This document shows positions 1-8,953 of a stretch of DNA of 64,000 nt, one piece after another. Source of the stretch: Halorhabdus utahensis DSM 12940 (GTDB lineage: Archaea > Halobacteriota > Halobacteria > Halobacteriales > Haloarculaceae); the NCBI RefSeq assembly GCF_000023945.1, contig NC_013158.1:2232001-2296000 (forward strand), in the 5' to 3' direction. A model generated the notes under the pieces. It had not been told where the DNA came from. It was given only the letters and a program-made list of their open reading frames with translations, and did no database searches. The position numbers and the translations under genes are program-made. Within the stretch, counting starts at the first letter, position 1; the number at the start of each line of letters is the position of its first letter.

Positions 1-1147
1 GATGTCGCCGGACCTCCGGGCGGGCTGCGCTCTCCCCTGAGAGGTAGAAGAAGGCGTCCTTCGAGGCGGGGTCGGTGCGTTCGAGCTGTTCGGCGTGGTC
101 GAGCAGTGCCCGGTAGCCGTCGAGCATTGTCGGGTGGGCGCGAGCGCGGGTCTCGACAAGTTCCAGCAGATTCCCCTGCCGGATCGCCTGCTTGATACGG
201 CGCATTTCGCCGAAGGAGACGTGGAGATTGTGCTCGGCCAGCAGCTTGGTGCGCTCGTGAGTCGGGCGGTCGCGCAGCTCCGCCGGGGTACGGGCCGAGC
301 AGACGGGACACTCACACGGGAAGTGTTCGAGTTCGTCCAGGTGTTCGGTCCCGCGGACGGTGAGATACCGGCCGTCCCGGGCGTACAGGGCGTAGGCGGC
401 AGAGTCGAACAGATCACAGCCGGCCGCGACGGCGAGGGCGAACATCATGGGGTGGCCCGCGCCGAAGAGGTGGACCGGGGCGTCCTCGCCGAGGCCGCGC
501 TTTGCCCCGGCGACGGCGTCGACCATCTCCCCGTAGCGGTAGTCGTTCAACAGGGGGACGACCGCGCCGATCGGAAAGACATCGAGCCCCGTCGCGTACG
601 CGTCCCGAGCGGCCTGCTCCCGAAGATCGGGGTAGGTCGCCCCCTGGACTGGCGCGTTGAGCAGCATCTCCCCGGCGTCGAAGTCGGCGGCCGTTTCGAG
701 TCGAGCCTGTGTCGTCTCCATCTCCCGGCCGACCTGCTCGCGGTCGGCGTCGGGCGGCGTCGGGATGTCCACCGGCGTCGCGATGTCCGACCCGATCTCA
801 CGCTGGAATTCGAGGATCTCAGTCGTATTGACGTCGATCTCGCCGTACTCGGCGAGCTGAAACGATCCCGAGTCGGTCATGATCGCGCCGTCGAAATCCA
901 GCAGGTCGTGGAGCCCATCTTCAAGCGCCGGCTCTCGGACCTCGTCGCTCCCGTAGATGACGTAGCTGTTCGTGATCAGGATCTCGGCTCCGAACTCCGC
1001 CAGCCGTCCGGGATCGATCGTCTCGTGGTGGGGGTTGATGACCGGCAGCAGTGCGGGCGTCTCGACGGTGACGTCCGCTCGCGGGACGGTCAACTCGCCG
1101 AGCCGCCCCATGGCGTCGTACGCCTGGAGTTCGAAGTGATCGCGCAT
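1..1147 (-). CDS. tgtA: Archaeosine tRNA-guanine(15) transglycosylase, 5' part of gene (partial)
   Basis: Exchanges guanine for preQ0 at position 15 of archaeal tRNAs, the first step of archaeosine formation. The reading frame starts at ATG 1147 and is open to the window edge, so the C-terminal part (including any PUA domain) is missing. Visible family marks: MTDSGSFQ holding the nucleophile/substrate aspartate region near residue 93, the substrate-loop HLFGAGHP segment, and the zinc site CECPVC with a downstream His. The protein begins [18 protein letters not shown], typical of haloarchaeal TgtA. A TATA-like TTCTTAGG lies about 29 nt upstream, which fits a leaderless transcript. Identification is firm; only the truncation limits it. 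Confidence 0.93.
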   Translation of the reverse strand, partial: MRDHFELQAYDAMGRLGELTVPRADVTVETPALLPVINPHHETIDPGRLAEFGAEILITNSYVIYGSDEVREPALEDGLHDLLDFDGAIMTDSGSFQLAEYGEIDVNTTEILEFQREIGSDIATPVDIPTPPDADREQVGREMETTQARLETAADFDAGEMLLNAPVQGATYPDLREQAARDAYATGLDVFPIGAVVPLLNDYRYGEMVDAVAGAKRGLGEDAPVHLFGAGHPMMFALAVAAGCDLFDSAAYALYARDGRYLTVRGTEHLDELEHFPCECPVCSARTPAELRDRPTHERTKLLAEHNLHVSFGEMRRIKQAIRQGNLLELVETRARAHPTMLDGYRALLDHAEQLERTDPASKDAFFYLSGESAARPEVRRH

Positions 1148-1305
1148 AGCCGTCCTGGGTGATCGGCGGGCCTAAGAATTCCGTTTGGTGATCACAGCGC
1201 CCGACTGGCGGACAACTCGTCGGCACCACCGTCCTTGATCCCCCGTACTGCTGGCTCGGAAGCTCTGGTCGTCGGTTTATATCCCATAGCGACCAACGGG
1301 ATGAT

Positions 1306-1419
1306 ATGAGTTCGAAAAAGAAACTCGCTGTCGGTGCTGTACTGTTCGCAACCATCGCCGTCGTCGCCGCCAAACTTCGCGGCGACTCGTCGGTTCCCGA
1401 GGAACCTGGCCCTGAGTAA
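1306..1419 (+). CDS. Small single-span membrane protein, 37 aa
   Basis: A short open frame starting ATG 1306 and ending TAA 1417-1419. It encodes a Lys-rich N-terminus (MSSKKK), one hydrophobic span (about residues 7-22) and a short acidic tail ending PEEPGPE. A TATA box (TTTATA, about 1275-1280) lies 26-30 nt upstream of the ATG, the standard haloarchaeal spacing for a leaderless mRNA, which supports it as a real gene. It stands alone between tgtA and the convergent 174-aa gene. No function can be assigned; by shape it is a microprotein that would sit in the membrane with its positive end inside. Confidence 0.6.
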   Translation: MSSKKKLAVGAVLFATIAVVAAKLRGDSSVPEEPGPE

Positions 1420-1471
1420 GGTCCGACGCCGTTCGATTCAGCGCGCTTATCCGAGTCTTCACGACGCGCGG

Positions 1472-1996
1472 TCAGTGGAGTGTGCCTTCCCGGACGTGCT
1501 CGTCGTAGGCGAACAGCGCGTAGCCGACGTCTGCCGGTGAATGCCCTGTCTCGTCGGCGATTTCGCGGATCGGTTCGATCATCGCCACGTAGTCGGCGGC
1601 GTCGAAGTTCTCCTTGCGGCCCTCGAGGTAGTCCAGCCGTTCCAGGGCGGCCCAGACGCGCGTGTCCACTACGGCGTGGCGGTCGGGATCCAGCGCCGTC
1701 AGGGCGGCCGAGGCGACGGGGGCCTTGAACCCCGAGAGGCCGGAGAGCAGCTGCACCTGCGAGAAATCGCCCTCGACTGTTCGGACGTTACGGGTCACCT
1801 CGATGCACCGGTCCTCTGGATTGGACTCGACGTGATACGCACTCCGTGTTGCGGTCTCGTAGGCCAGTTCGTACAACTGATCGCGGGTCAGGTGGCCCTG
1901 CTGGCGGTACTGCTCGCCGAACTCGCTCAGCCGCTCGGGCAGGACACCCTGGGTGTCTCCGTACCGATCAAGGTTCTCGGCGACGAATTGTTCCAT
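1472..1996 (-). CDS. Conserved hypothetical protein, 174 aa
   Basis: I do not recognise a family with confidence. The product is soluble, acidic and mostly helical, with no signal peptide or membrane span. It begins MEQFVAENLDRYGDTQG. The block DRHAVVDTRVWAAL (around residues 104-117), followed by a Tyr/Asp-rich helical C-terminus, loosely resembles the helical DNA glycosylase fold, but the diagnostic helix-hairpin-helix and catalytic Asp are not clearly seen, so that is only a hint. It lies 79 nt upstream of nothing obvious and is followed by the DUF460 gene on the same strand to its right. Codon use and composition match the neighbours, so it is probably a normal resident gene. Confidence 0.7.
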   Translation of the reverse strand: MEQFVAENLDRYGDTQGVLPERLSEFGEQYRQQGHLTRDQLYELAYETATRSAYHVESNPEDRCIEVTRNVRTVEGDFSQVQLLSGLSGFKAPVASAALTALDPDRHAVVDTRVWAALERLDYLEGRKENFDAADYVAMIEPIREIADETGHSPADVGYALFAYDEHVREGTLH

Positions 1997-2075
1997 GTGG
2001 GCTGCTCGGACGGCGACGGTGAAATCGGTACGGGTTCCCGTCGCCCCCGGACGGTCACAGACGGTCGCCCGACCG

Positions 2076-4052
2076 TCAACTCCCGCCCCGACCCGACGCG
2101 CGGTGTTCGCTGATCAGCGTGTCGACCATCTCCGCGGTCCGGGCCTTCTCGCGCTCGCTCGCGTACTCCTTCCACTCTTCGATGGCTTCCTCGACCTCAC
2201 GTTCGCGGGCGACGGCGAGTTCGTCGACCTCCTGGACGGTGACGCTGTCGGCCGGCGCGACCGGGACGTCCTCCTCGAAGAGCACTTCGTCGGAAACGTC
2301 AGAGAGCCCGCCGGTCCGCAGGACGAGCCGTGGGTCGAGATCGGCGAGTCGCTCGGCGGTCGATCGACCCGCACCCGTCGCGTCCCGAAAGAGGATGATG
2401 TCGCCCTCGGCGAGGCCGAACCGATCGTCGGCGTCCTCGATCGCCGCGGTCGTGAACTTCTCGACGACCTTCACGGGGACGAGCCCCTCCTTGGTCTCCT
2501 CGACCTCGGCGAAATTGGAGTGATCGAGCTTCCAGAGCGCTTTCAGGCGTTCGAGCTTGCCTTCCAGGTCCTCGACTCGCTCGCGTTCGGCGTCGAGTTC
2601 GCGTTCGAGGCGGTCGTTCTCGCGTTCGAGGCGGGTCACTTCCCGCCGTTTGCGGGTCTCCGCCCGCTGCTCGCTGCGGGCCGATTCGAGTTTGTCCCGG
2701 AGGTCGCTGATCGTCCCGTCTTTCGTTTCGATCGTCTCGTTGAGGTCTTCGACGTGGGATTCCAGGCGCTCGACGCGGTCCTGGAGCCGCTTGATCTGCT
2801 TTTCCTCGGCGGTGAGTTCCCGCGGGGTGTGTTCGCTCGTCTCCGCGGGTTCGCCCTCCTCGTCCGCGAGGTCGTCCAGGACGCTCTCGACGCTTTCCTC
2901 GCCGGCGACCACGCGAGCCAGCACGGGGCCAACCTCTTCGCGCGGTGGGACTTTCGCGGCGACTCGCTCGAACTGGTCCGCGTGATCGTCGTAGGCTTCG
3001 AGGGCGGCCGCCAGCGCGTCGCGCTCGTGATCGTTGTCGGTTGCCGCTTCGCGGGTTCGGTGAAGTTTCTCGTCGACGGGGAGGTCGCTGTCGGGCGTCC
3101 AGGCGGCGGCGTCGAAACTACGGCGGAGCTTCTCGACGGTCTCGGGCATCGGCGTGACGTCCGCGGCGACGACGATCGGTCGCCCGCGTTCGATGATCCA
3201 CTCGATGACTGCGGCGGTGTCCGCAGTCCGGGTCGAGTGGACCTCAAGGACCTCGCCGTCGAGGCCGACGACGGCGACGGCGGTGGTCGTCCCCGGGTCG
3301 ACGCCGACGACGACGTGATCGCGCCGGTGGGCCAGGGGCTCGAACTCGATGCCCTCTAAGCGCTCACGCTCGATCTCGATCCTGGTGTCGCCCGATCGTT
3401 CCCGCGAGACGGGGATGTCTTCCGGTGGGGCCTCGACCTCGAAGACCGCGTTCGAGAAGCCGCCGTACTTTTCGGTTACATCGCGGTCGTATTCGAGATT
3501 CGCGTCCTCGAGTTCGCGTTCGACCTCGCGGGCGAGCTTCTTGACCGAACCGTGAATCCGCCGGGTGAAGCGGTCCTCGCTCCAGCCCCCACCGCCGCCG
3601 GTCGAGCGGCCGCGGGAGACCTTCACCTCGGTCGTTTCGGAGAACGCTGACACCGCGTAACCGACGTTGCCCGCCGCGAGTCGGGCCGCCGCCTCGGCCT
3701 CCTTCATCGGGTCCTTGCCGTAGGCCACACCATGACGGGAGGCGACCCTGGAGAGCGGTTCGGGCTGTTCGTCGCCGGTCACCTGGACGAGGCGCGTTCC
3801 GTCGGGCAATTCCCGGAGGAAGTGGACGAGTGCGTCCTTGTCCGCGGCGAGTTCGTACATGTTGTCCGTGGCGACGATCGCCGGCTCGCGGTCGTCGATG
3901 AGTCGCCGCAGTTTCCGGCGGCTCACCACGTCCCGGTCGATGCTCTCGCCGTCGAAGATGACCAGCGCGTAGGAGGGCGCATCCCCCCGCACGTCCCCGC
4001 TCTGGACGTCCACGCCGAAGATCACGTCGTCCAGGGCAGCCGTCCGTTGCAC
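2076..4052 (-). CDS. DUF460 (COG2433) RNase H-like and coiled-coil protein, 658 aa
   Basis: Archaeal protein of the DUF460/COG2433 family; its biochemical role is not established. The N-terminal half contains two RNase H/YqgF-like segments; the second has VVVGVDPGTTTAVAVV, the classic DxGxxT-type acidic strand. The middle (about residues 385-500) is a long charged coiled coil rich in Glu/Arg. The C-terminus is compact. The frame is open upstream to 4463, but I place the start at GTG 4052 (MQRTAALDDVIFGVDVQ) because a TATA box (TTTATA, 4077-4082) lies 25-30 nt upstream and the upstream residues are low-quality sequence. The nuclease-like fold is inferred from the motif, not shown. Confidence 0.85.
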   Translation of the reverse strand: MQRTAALDDVIFGVDVQSGDVRGDAPSYALVIFDGESIDRDVVSRRKLRRLIDDREPAIVATDNMYELAADKDALVHFLRELPDGTRLVQVTGDEQPEPLSRVASRHGVAYGKDPMKEAEAAARLAAGNVGYAVSAFSETTEVKVSRGRSTGGGGGWSEDRFTRRIHGSVKKLAREVERELEDANLEYDRDVTEKYGGFSNAVFEVEAPPEDIPVSRERSGDTRIEIERERLEGIEFEPLAHRRDHVVVGVDPGTTTAVAVVGLDGEVLEVHSTRTADTAAVIEWIIERGRPIVVAADVTPMPETVEKLRRSFDAAAWTPDSDLPVDEKLHRTREAATDNDHERDALAAALEAYDDHADQFERVAAKVPPREEVGPVLARVVAGEESVESVLDDLADEEGEPAETSEHTPRELTAEEKQIKRLQDRVERLESHVEDLNETIETKDGTISDLRDKLESARSEQRAETRKRREVTRLERENDRLERELDAERERVEDLEGKLERLKALWKLDHSNFAEVEETKEGLVPVKVVEKFTTAAIEDADDRFGLAEGDIILFRDATGAGRSTAERLADLDPRLVLRTGGLSDVSDEVLFEEDVPVAPADSVTVQEVDELAVAREREVEEAIEEWKEYASEREKARTAEMVDTLISEHRASGRGGS

Positions 4053-4115
4053 GGTGGCACCTAGGTGTCTCAGCAGTATAAACCCATGACGCCGAACGAC
4101 GGTTCCCTCGGTTTC

Positions 4116-4139
4116 TGTGTCGCAGCACTCAGCGACACA
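4116..4139. terminator. Perfect 8-bp inverted repeat between deacetylase and DUF460 gene
   Basis: TGTGTCGC at 4116-4123 pairs with GCGACACA at 4132-4139 around an 8-nt loop. It lies just past the 3' end of the deacetylase gene (stop at 4160, minus strand) and upstream of the DUF460 TATA box. It may end the deacetylase transcript or be an operator. No long T tract follows, so the terminator call is weak. Confidence 0.3.
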
Positions 4140-4159
4140 TGCGTCCCGTGGTCGTCGAT

Positions 4160-5029
4160 TTAGGATTGACGGTCGGCTGCCTCGTGGAGCGTCGTCACTT
4201 CGATCCCGCGCTCGCGGGCGGCCTCGACGGTCCAGATCACGCGTTCCTCGGGGACGGACTCCCAGTCGCTGTGGCCCGCGAGAATCCCCACGCCACCCTG
4301 CTCGGCGAGCGTATCGAGGTACGCCGCGAGTTCCGGCCGGGTCTGGTGACCCGTCTGGAGGTAGTACCGCCGCCAGTTCGTCGGAAGCGTACCTGCTGGG
4401 TTCGGCAGCGACCTGACTCCGGCGTTCGCGATGGTGTCGTATCCCTCGCTCGCGACGTCCCAAGCTCGCGGGTCAGTGGCGTCATACGGGAAGACAAAGC
4501 CCGTCGGATCGAAGCCCAGGTCGTCGAATTCCTCACGGACGCCGACGATTTCGTCCTCGATCGTGTCCATCGTCGGGCGGACGACCGCTTCGCCGGCGGT
4601 GTAATCGCCCGAAATCGCCGTCTCGAACTCCATGATCGGTTCGTCGTCGGTGCCCAACTTCTCGGCAAGGGTCAGCATTTCGGCGTCTTCGCCATTGGTG
4701 ATCTCGTAGGAGTCACCGACGTAGACGCCGTGGACGTCATCGGGGAAGACGTGGTTGTCCAGGGTAACTCGACGGTCGCCAGCCGACGCGTCGGCCGTTA
4801 CCCGATGGGTTCCCAGGTAGCGGTGACGGCGGCCGTGTGAGAGGACCTCGTGGCCCTCCTCGGCGAGCGTTTCGAGTTCGTCGGCTGTGATGTGGTCCTC
4901 GCCGCCGAGCCACCCGGGGACGATCGCCAGCGTCATGGGGGCGTCGAGTTCGGCGAGGGCGGGACGGAGCATGTCGAAGTCGCTGCGATACCCGTCGTCG
5001 AAGACGAGCGCGAGGCGCGGATCAGTCAT
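4160..5029 (-). CDS. Polysaccharide deacetylase (NodB-like) family protein, 289 aa
   Basis: Carbohydrate esterase family 4 fold. Motif 1 is LVFDDGY (residues 9-15) with the catalytic/metal aspartates, motif 2 is SHGRRH (metal His pair), and motif 3 is FVFPYDATD. Between motifs 2 and 3 there is an insertion of roughly 75 residues that looks beta-rich (about residues 75-150) and is absent from minimal NodB domains. No signal peptide is seen, so it is probably cytoplasmic or exported in another way. Its start overlaps the stop of the VOC gene by 4 nt (ATGA), so the two are translationally coupled. The substrate is unknown; it could be a cell-surface glycan or a small acetylated sugar. Confidence 0.85.
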   Translation of the reverse strand: MTDPRLALVFDDGYRSDFDMLRPALAELDAPMTLAIVPGWLGGEDHITADELETLAEEGHEVLSHGRRHRYLGTHRVTADASAGDRRVTLDNHVFPDDVHGVYVGDSYEITNGEDAEMLTLAEKLGTDDEPIMEFETAISGDYTAGEAVVRPTMDTIEDEIVGVREEFDDLGFDPTGFVFPYDATDPRAWDVASEGYDTIANAGVRSLPNPAGTLPTNWRRYYLQTGHQTRPELAAYLDTLAEQGGVGILAGHSDWESVPEERVIWTVEAARERGIEVTTLHEAADRQS

Positions 5030-5415
5030 TGGTCTCCCTCCAGCGATGTGACAAACTCGAGGGTGTAGCCGTCGGGGTCTTCGACGAAGGCGGCGTAGGC
5101 GTCGGCCGGTTCGACGACGTGTGGGCCGTCGATGACCGAGCCGCCAGCGTCGCGGCTCCGCTCGACAGCCGCCTCGACAGCAGCTTCGTCCTCGACACCC
5201 AGCGCGACGTGGTCGGTGTCGGCCCGCGTCGGTGCGATCGGCGTCGTTCGGTCAGGGTCGTGACGCAACTGGAGTTCGCCACCGTCACCGCTGACGTAGA
5301 CGTTCTCGACCCCGTCGTCGGTGAACGACCACGATCGCTCGAAACCCAGTGCCTCGTAGAAGTCGAGGGATCGGTCGAGGTCGGTCACCCATATCGCGAC
5401 GTGTGAAAGCTCCAT
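5026..5415 (-). CDS. VOC (glyoxalase/bleomycin-resistance) superfamily protein, 129 aa
   Basis: A single vicinal-oxygen-chelate unit of two beta-alpha-beta-beta-beta modules: MELSHVAIWVTDLDRSLDFYE at the N-terminus and a second module from about residue 66 (DTDHVALGVED). His5 and a Glu near the C-terminus (YTLEFV) are the usual metal-ligand positions. Lactoylglutathione lyase is the nearest named activity, but haloarchaea do not make glutathione, so the real substrate is unknown. It is cotranscribed with the downstream deacetylase (4-nt overlap). The function is not predictable beyond the fold. Confidence 0.85.
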   Translation of the reverse strand: MELSHVAIWVTDLDRSLDFYEALGFERSWSFTDDGVENVYVSGDGGELQLRHDPDRTTPIAPTRADTDHVALGVEDEAAVEAAVERSRDAGGSVIDGPHVVEPADAYAAFVEDPDGYTLEFVTSLEGDQ

Positions 5416-5478
5416 GCCGTTTCATTCCACGCCGGCACAGATGACAGTATCGGCCAGTCACCAGTAGCGTCCCGATTC

Positions 5479-5613
5479 ATTCGCCGTCGATGACCGTGGG
5501 ATGGTGACGACCGGCGCTATTCGCTGTCGATGACCGTGGACATTGTAACGACCGGCGCTATTCGCCGTCGATGACCCTAGACATTGTAACGACCGGCGCT
5601 ATTCGCCGTCGGC
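5479..5613. repeat. Three tandem ~41-bp repeats continuous with the 3' end of the kinase gene
   Basis: Units at 5479-5518 (40 bp), 5519-5559 (41 bp) and 5560-5600 (41 bp), then a partial 4th copy of about 13 bp that is the last codons and stop of the kinase gene (stop at 5599-5601). Each unit, read on the minus strand, ends with GACGGCGAAT(A/G) or a near variant, the same bases that encode the kinase C-terminus. The block therefore looks like slippage or duplication seeded at the gene's stop codon. Units 2 and 3 differ at only a few positions. Confidence 0.85.
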
Positions 5614-6750
5614 GACTGGGAGCTTGACAGTGACAATTGTCCCACGGGGCTCCCGGTCGTCGATCGAAATCGCCCCGTCGTAGCGACCAACGAGCATGCC
5701 CACGATGTACAGCCCGAGCCCGGATTCGCTGTCTATGTCCGGGGTAGTGTCGACGTTTCGAAGTCGGATCCGTTCCTGTTGGGCGATACCCGGGCCATCG
5801 TCCACGATTGAGACGGCGACTGTCCCGCCGTCGCGTTCGACTGACAGCTCGACGTAGGGGTTCGCCCGGTCGTTGTGTTCGACCGCGTTCGAGAGGAGGT
5901 TGTGAAAGACAGTCGAGAGGAGTTCGTCAGCGTGGATGGCGACGTCTGGAATCTCGCCCACCTGCGTGACCGTTGCTTCGCGGTACACTTCGCGAGTGTT
6001 CTCGATCTGGGTCTCCAGCACTCGCCGGAGTGAGGTCCGGCGCAATTCGGAGGGGTTTTCATCGCCCAGCGACGCCACGAACGCCCGTACCTGTTCAGTC
6101 AGCTGAATCGCTTCTTCGGTCGTCCGCTGGATGCGATCGAGATATTCCGCCCCCTCCGCATCGACGTGCCCTTCGAGATGGTCGGACATGCCGCTGATGA
6201 TCTGGATGTCGTTGCCGATATCGTGGCGGACGATCCGGTTGAGCAGCGCGAGCTTCTGGCGTTCGTCGGCGAGCCGCTCGTGTTCGCGCTCGAGTGCCTG
6301 TCGTCGACGCTGGCTCTGTGCGTCGTATCGGCCGACCAGCAGCCCACCGACGCCGCCGATCGACGCGATCCCGCTCAGCACGATCGCCGGGTCGGAGACG
6401 CTGACCCCTGACCCGATCTGATAGCCGACGAGACCGAGTGCCGTGAACGTCCCGAACGCGGTCCCGAGGAACCACCAGACTGTGACCGCGGCAGCCAGCG
6501 ATCCGTCGAGGTCGCTCCGTGCAAGCCAGTAGCCGCCGCCGAGGACAGCAAGACTGAATGATGCTGGCACGAGCGCCCCCACCGCCGGGCCGGACACGCC
6601 ACCGGGCGTTGCGATCAGACGGACGACTGGGACGAGGATGCCCGCCAGTCCTGCCGCCGCGATCACGCCGCCACAGGCGAGTCGAACGCCCCACGGCGAG
6701 ATGGTCTCAAACGCCCGAGCGACGGCAGCATCGGCCCGCTGCTTTGCCAT
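5599..6750 (-). CDS. Membrane-bound sensor histidine kinase, 383 aa
   Basis: Two-component sensor. The N-terminus has four hydrophobic spans (about residues 22-46, 53-78, 85-108, 118-141), then a charged linker, a HisKA-type domain with the phospho-acceptor in VRHDIGNDIQ (about residue 177) and a HATPase domain with N box LLSNAVEHND and G box DDGPGI and GLGLYIVG. No PAS, HAMP or extracellular domain is present, so sensing probably takes place in the membrane. No response regulator gene lies next to it, as is common in haloarchaea. Its stop codon merges with the tandem repeat block at 5479-5613. Confidence 0.9.
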   Translation of the reverse strand: MAKQRADAAVARAFETISPWGVRLACGGVIAAAGLAGILVPVVRLIATPGGVSGPAVGALVPASFSLAVLGGGYWLARSDLDGSLAAAVTVWWFLGTAFGTFTALGLVGYQIGSGVSVSDPAIVLSGIASIGGVGGLLVGRYDAQSQRRRQALEREHERLADERQKLALLNRIVRHDIGNDIQIISGMSDHLEGHVDAEGAEYLDRIQRTTEEAIQLTEQVRAFVASLGDENPSELRRTSLRRVLETQIENTREVYREATVTQVGEIPDVAIHADELLSTVFHNLLSNAVEHNDRANPYVELSVERDGGTVAVSIVDDGPGIAQQERIRLRNVDTTPDIDSESGLGLYIVGMLVGRYDGAISIDDREPRGTIVTVKLPVADGE

Positions 6751-6816
6751 TGTCCTAGCCAGTGGATGGCCCGAAGTAACTGTTCCGTGTTGTCTGAGGC
6801 CGTGTCACGGGCTCAC

Positions 6817-7740
6817 TCACCCGTCGTCCGGATAGGGGACGTCGATCGACTGCCCGTCCGCAGCGACGAAGGCGGCCTCGCCGAACGCCTCGCGAGCCTC
6901 CTCCAGTAGCTGATCCGATCGCCCGGCATATCGCGTCGAGATGTGCGTCAGCGCGAGTCGCTTCGCGCCGGCTTCGGCCGCCAGCGATCCGGCTTCCCGC
7001 GCCGTCGAGTGCCCGGTCCGCCGGGCACGCGCTGCCCGGTCGTCGCCGAACGTTCCGTCGTGGATCAACAGGTCGGCGTCCTCGCTGGCCCGGCGGACGG
7101 CCTCGACGGGACGGGTGTCGCCCGTGTAGACGACCGTCCGGCCCGGTCGTGGCGGTCCGACCACTTCCTCGGGCTGGATCGTCCGCCCGTCGTGTTCGAC
7201 CGCCTCGCCAGCGTGGAGTTTCGAGTACTTCGGCCCGGGTTCGATGCCGAGTTCGTTCTCGGCCGTTTCGCGATCGAAGCGCCCCTTTCGGTCGTCCTCG
7301 ACCAGCGCGTAGCCGAGCGACTGGGTCCGGTGCTCGGTCTCGATGGCTTGAACCTCGTACTCGTTGGCGTCGAGCACCACGTCGCCGGGACCGTTCTGTG
7401 TGATCCGCAACGGGTAGGATGGTCGATCGCCGGTCGCGCCGATGAGCGCCTCCAGTTGGGAGCGAGTCCCGTGTGGCGCGTGGATCGCCAGCGGTTCCTC
7501 ACGCTCGTTGAAATCCATCGTCTGCAGGAGGCCGGGAATCCCCAGCACGTGATCGCCGTGCATGTGCGAGACGAAGATGTGAGCGACATCGAAGCCCGTC
7601 CCGAAGTGCATCATCTGACGCTGGGTCCCCTCGCCGCAGTCGAAAAGCAGTCGCTCGCCTTCCCGCCGGACCATCACGGCCGAAGGATTGCGTTCGGTCG
7701 TCGGCACCGCGCCGCTCGTCCCGAGAAACGTCACGCGCAT
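6817..7740 (-). CDS. rnz: Ribonuclease Z
   Basis: tRNA 3'-end processing endonuclease of the metallo-beta-lactamase fold, which removes the 3' trailer so that CCA can be added. The N-terminal MRVTFLGTSGAVPT strand, the zinc motif SHMHGDH (about residues 60-66), the YTGDTRPVE segment and the C-terminal LTHISTRY all match the family. At 307 aa it has the usual length for the short (tRNase Z-S) form. It appears to be monocistronic. Identification is confident. Confidence 0.95.
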   Translation of the reverse strand: MRVTFLGTSGAVPTTERNPSAVMVRREGERLLFDCGEGTQRQMMHFGTGFDVAHIFVSHMHGDHVLGIPGLLQTMDFNEREEPLAIHAPHGTRSQLEALIGATGDRPSYPLRITQNGPGDVVLDANEYEVQAIETEHRTQSLGYALVEDDRKGRFDRETAENELGIEPGPKYSKLHAGEAVEHDGRTIQPEEVVGPPRPGRTVVYTGDTRPVEAVRRASEDADLLIHDGTFGDDRAARARRTGHSTAREAGSLAAEAGAKRLALTHISTRYAGRSDQLLEEAREAFGEAAFVAADGQSIDVPYPDDG

Positions 7741-7825
7741 TACCTTCCGGTCGCCGGGCGAGCGATAAACCCCCTTCGGAACAGCCCGTCCCTCGCGGGC
7801 CGGGGATTGTCCCCCGAGAACCGTC

Positions 7826-8875
7826 CTAGAAGTGGATCAGCGGCTTGATCATCCCGTCTTCCTTCGTTTCCATCATCTCGAAGGCCTCCTGAATCTCGTC
7901 GAACTCGAACTCGTGGGTGGTCATCTTCGTCGGGTCGACCTTGCCCTGATCGAGCAACCGGAGCAGGCGCTGAATGCGCAGGCGGCCGCCGGGACAGAGG
8001 TCGTTGACGATGTCGATCTCGCTCATGCCGACGCCCCACTCGGCGCGCGGGATGTGCCGGAACTCGCCGTCGCCGTGGTAGCCGACGTTCGAGACCGTGC
8101 CGCCGGGCTTGGTGACTTTGATGCAGTCCTGGAAGGTCTCGTCAGCCCCCAGTGCCTCGATGGCGACGTCGACGCCCTCGCCGTCGGTCAGCTCCATGAT
8201 CTCCTCGGCGGGATCGACCTCGCCGAAGTCGACAACGTCGGTCGCGCCGTACTCGCGGGCGAGTTCCTTGCGTTCGGGGACGGTCTCGACGGCGATGATC
8301 CGGCCGGCTCCTTGTAGCTCGGCCCCTTTCGTCGCCATCAGGCCGACGGGACCCTGCGCGAAGACGGCGACGGTCCCGCCCATCGGGATGTCGCCGCGCT
8401 CGGCACCGGCGAAGCCGGTCGAAAGCATGTCCGCGACGTAGGCGGCCTCGTGATCGCTGACGCCCTCGGGGATCTTCGCGAGGTTGCCGTCGGCGTCGTT
8501 GATGTGGACATACTCGGCGAAGGTGCCGTCCTTGACGTTGGCGAACTTCCACCCGCCGAGGGCTTGATTCGACTGGGAGGGGTGGCCGTCCTGGGCCGCC
8601 AGGGAGTTCCAGTCGGGCGTGATCGCGCCGACGGCGACACGGTCGCCCGCCTCGAAGTGCTCGACTGCGCTGCCGACCTCGTCGACGACGCCGACGACTT
8701 CGTGACCGAGTGTGAGGTCCTCACGCTCGCCGATCGCGCCGTGGACGGTGTGACAGTCGGAGGTGCAGATCAGCCCCTCCGTGGGCTTCAAGATCGCGTC
8801 CTGGGGACCGGGTTCGGGGCGCTCTTTTTCGATGATGGCCGTCTCGCCGATGTCGCGCATGACAAATGCTTTCAT
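7826..8875 (-). CDS. Zinc-dependent secondary alcohol dehydrogenase, 349 aa
   Basis: Medium-chain dehydrogenase closely resembling the Thermoanaerobacter/Clostridium secondary (isopropanol) alcohol dehydrogenases. Matching stretches include ICTSDCHTVHGAIGERE with the catalytic zinc Cys, LGHEVVG with the zinc His/Glu, and AITPDWNSL with the third zinc ligand. The Rossmann segment is QGPVGLMATKGAELQGAGR. After beta-2 the residues AVETVPER carry a Glu where NADP-dependent relatives have a Gly-Ser-Arg, so I infer NAD(H) preference. The start is ATG 8875, not the longer frame, because TTTATA (8909-8914) lies 34-39 nt upstream. It could provide fermentative reoxidation of NADH or use alcohols. Confidence 0.9.
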   Translation of the reverse strand: MKAFVMRDIGETAIIEKERPEPGPQDAILKPTEGLICTSDCHTVHGAIGEREDLTLGHEVVGVVDEVGSAVEHFEAGDRVAVGAITPDWNSLAAQDGHPSQSNQALGGWKFANVKDGTFAEYVHINDADGNLAKIPEGVSDHEAAYVADMLSTGFAGAERGDIPMGGTVAVFAQGPVGLMATKGAELQGAGRIIAVETVPERKELAREYGATDVVDFGEVDPAEEIMELTDGEGVDVAIEALGADETFQDCIKVTKPGGTVSNVGYHGDGEFRHIPRAEWGVGMSEIDIVNDLCPGGRLRIQRLLRLLDQGKVDPTKMTTHEFEFDEIQEAFEMMETKEDGMIKPLIHF

Positions 8876-8953
8876 TGTACGAACAGTCAGACAAACGGCC
8901 GCATTCGTTATAAAGGTGAGTTCCAGTCCAGCGATTTGGGAATCCAACAACCG

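Noticed and set aside
2076-3359. Long plus-strand open frame opposite the DUF460 gene
   Set aside because: It is an antisense shadow in GC-rich DNA: no domain likeness, and the minus strand has a family-matching protein with a TATA-supported start.
5479-5613. CRISPR-like array
   Set aside because: The units are directly abutting with no variable spacers, and the sequence is the copied 3' end of the kinase gene.
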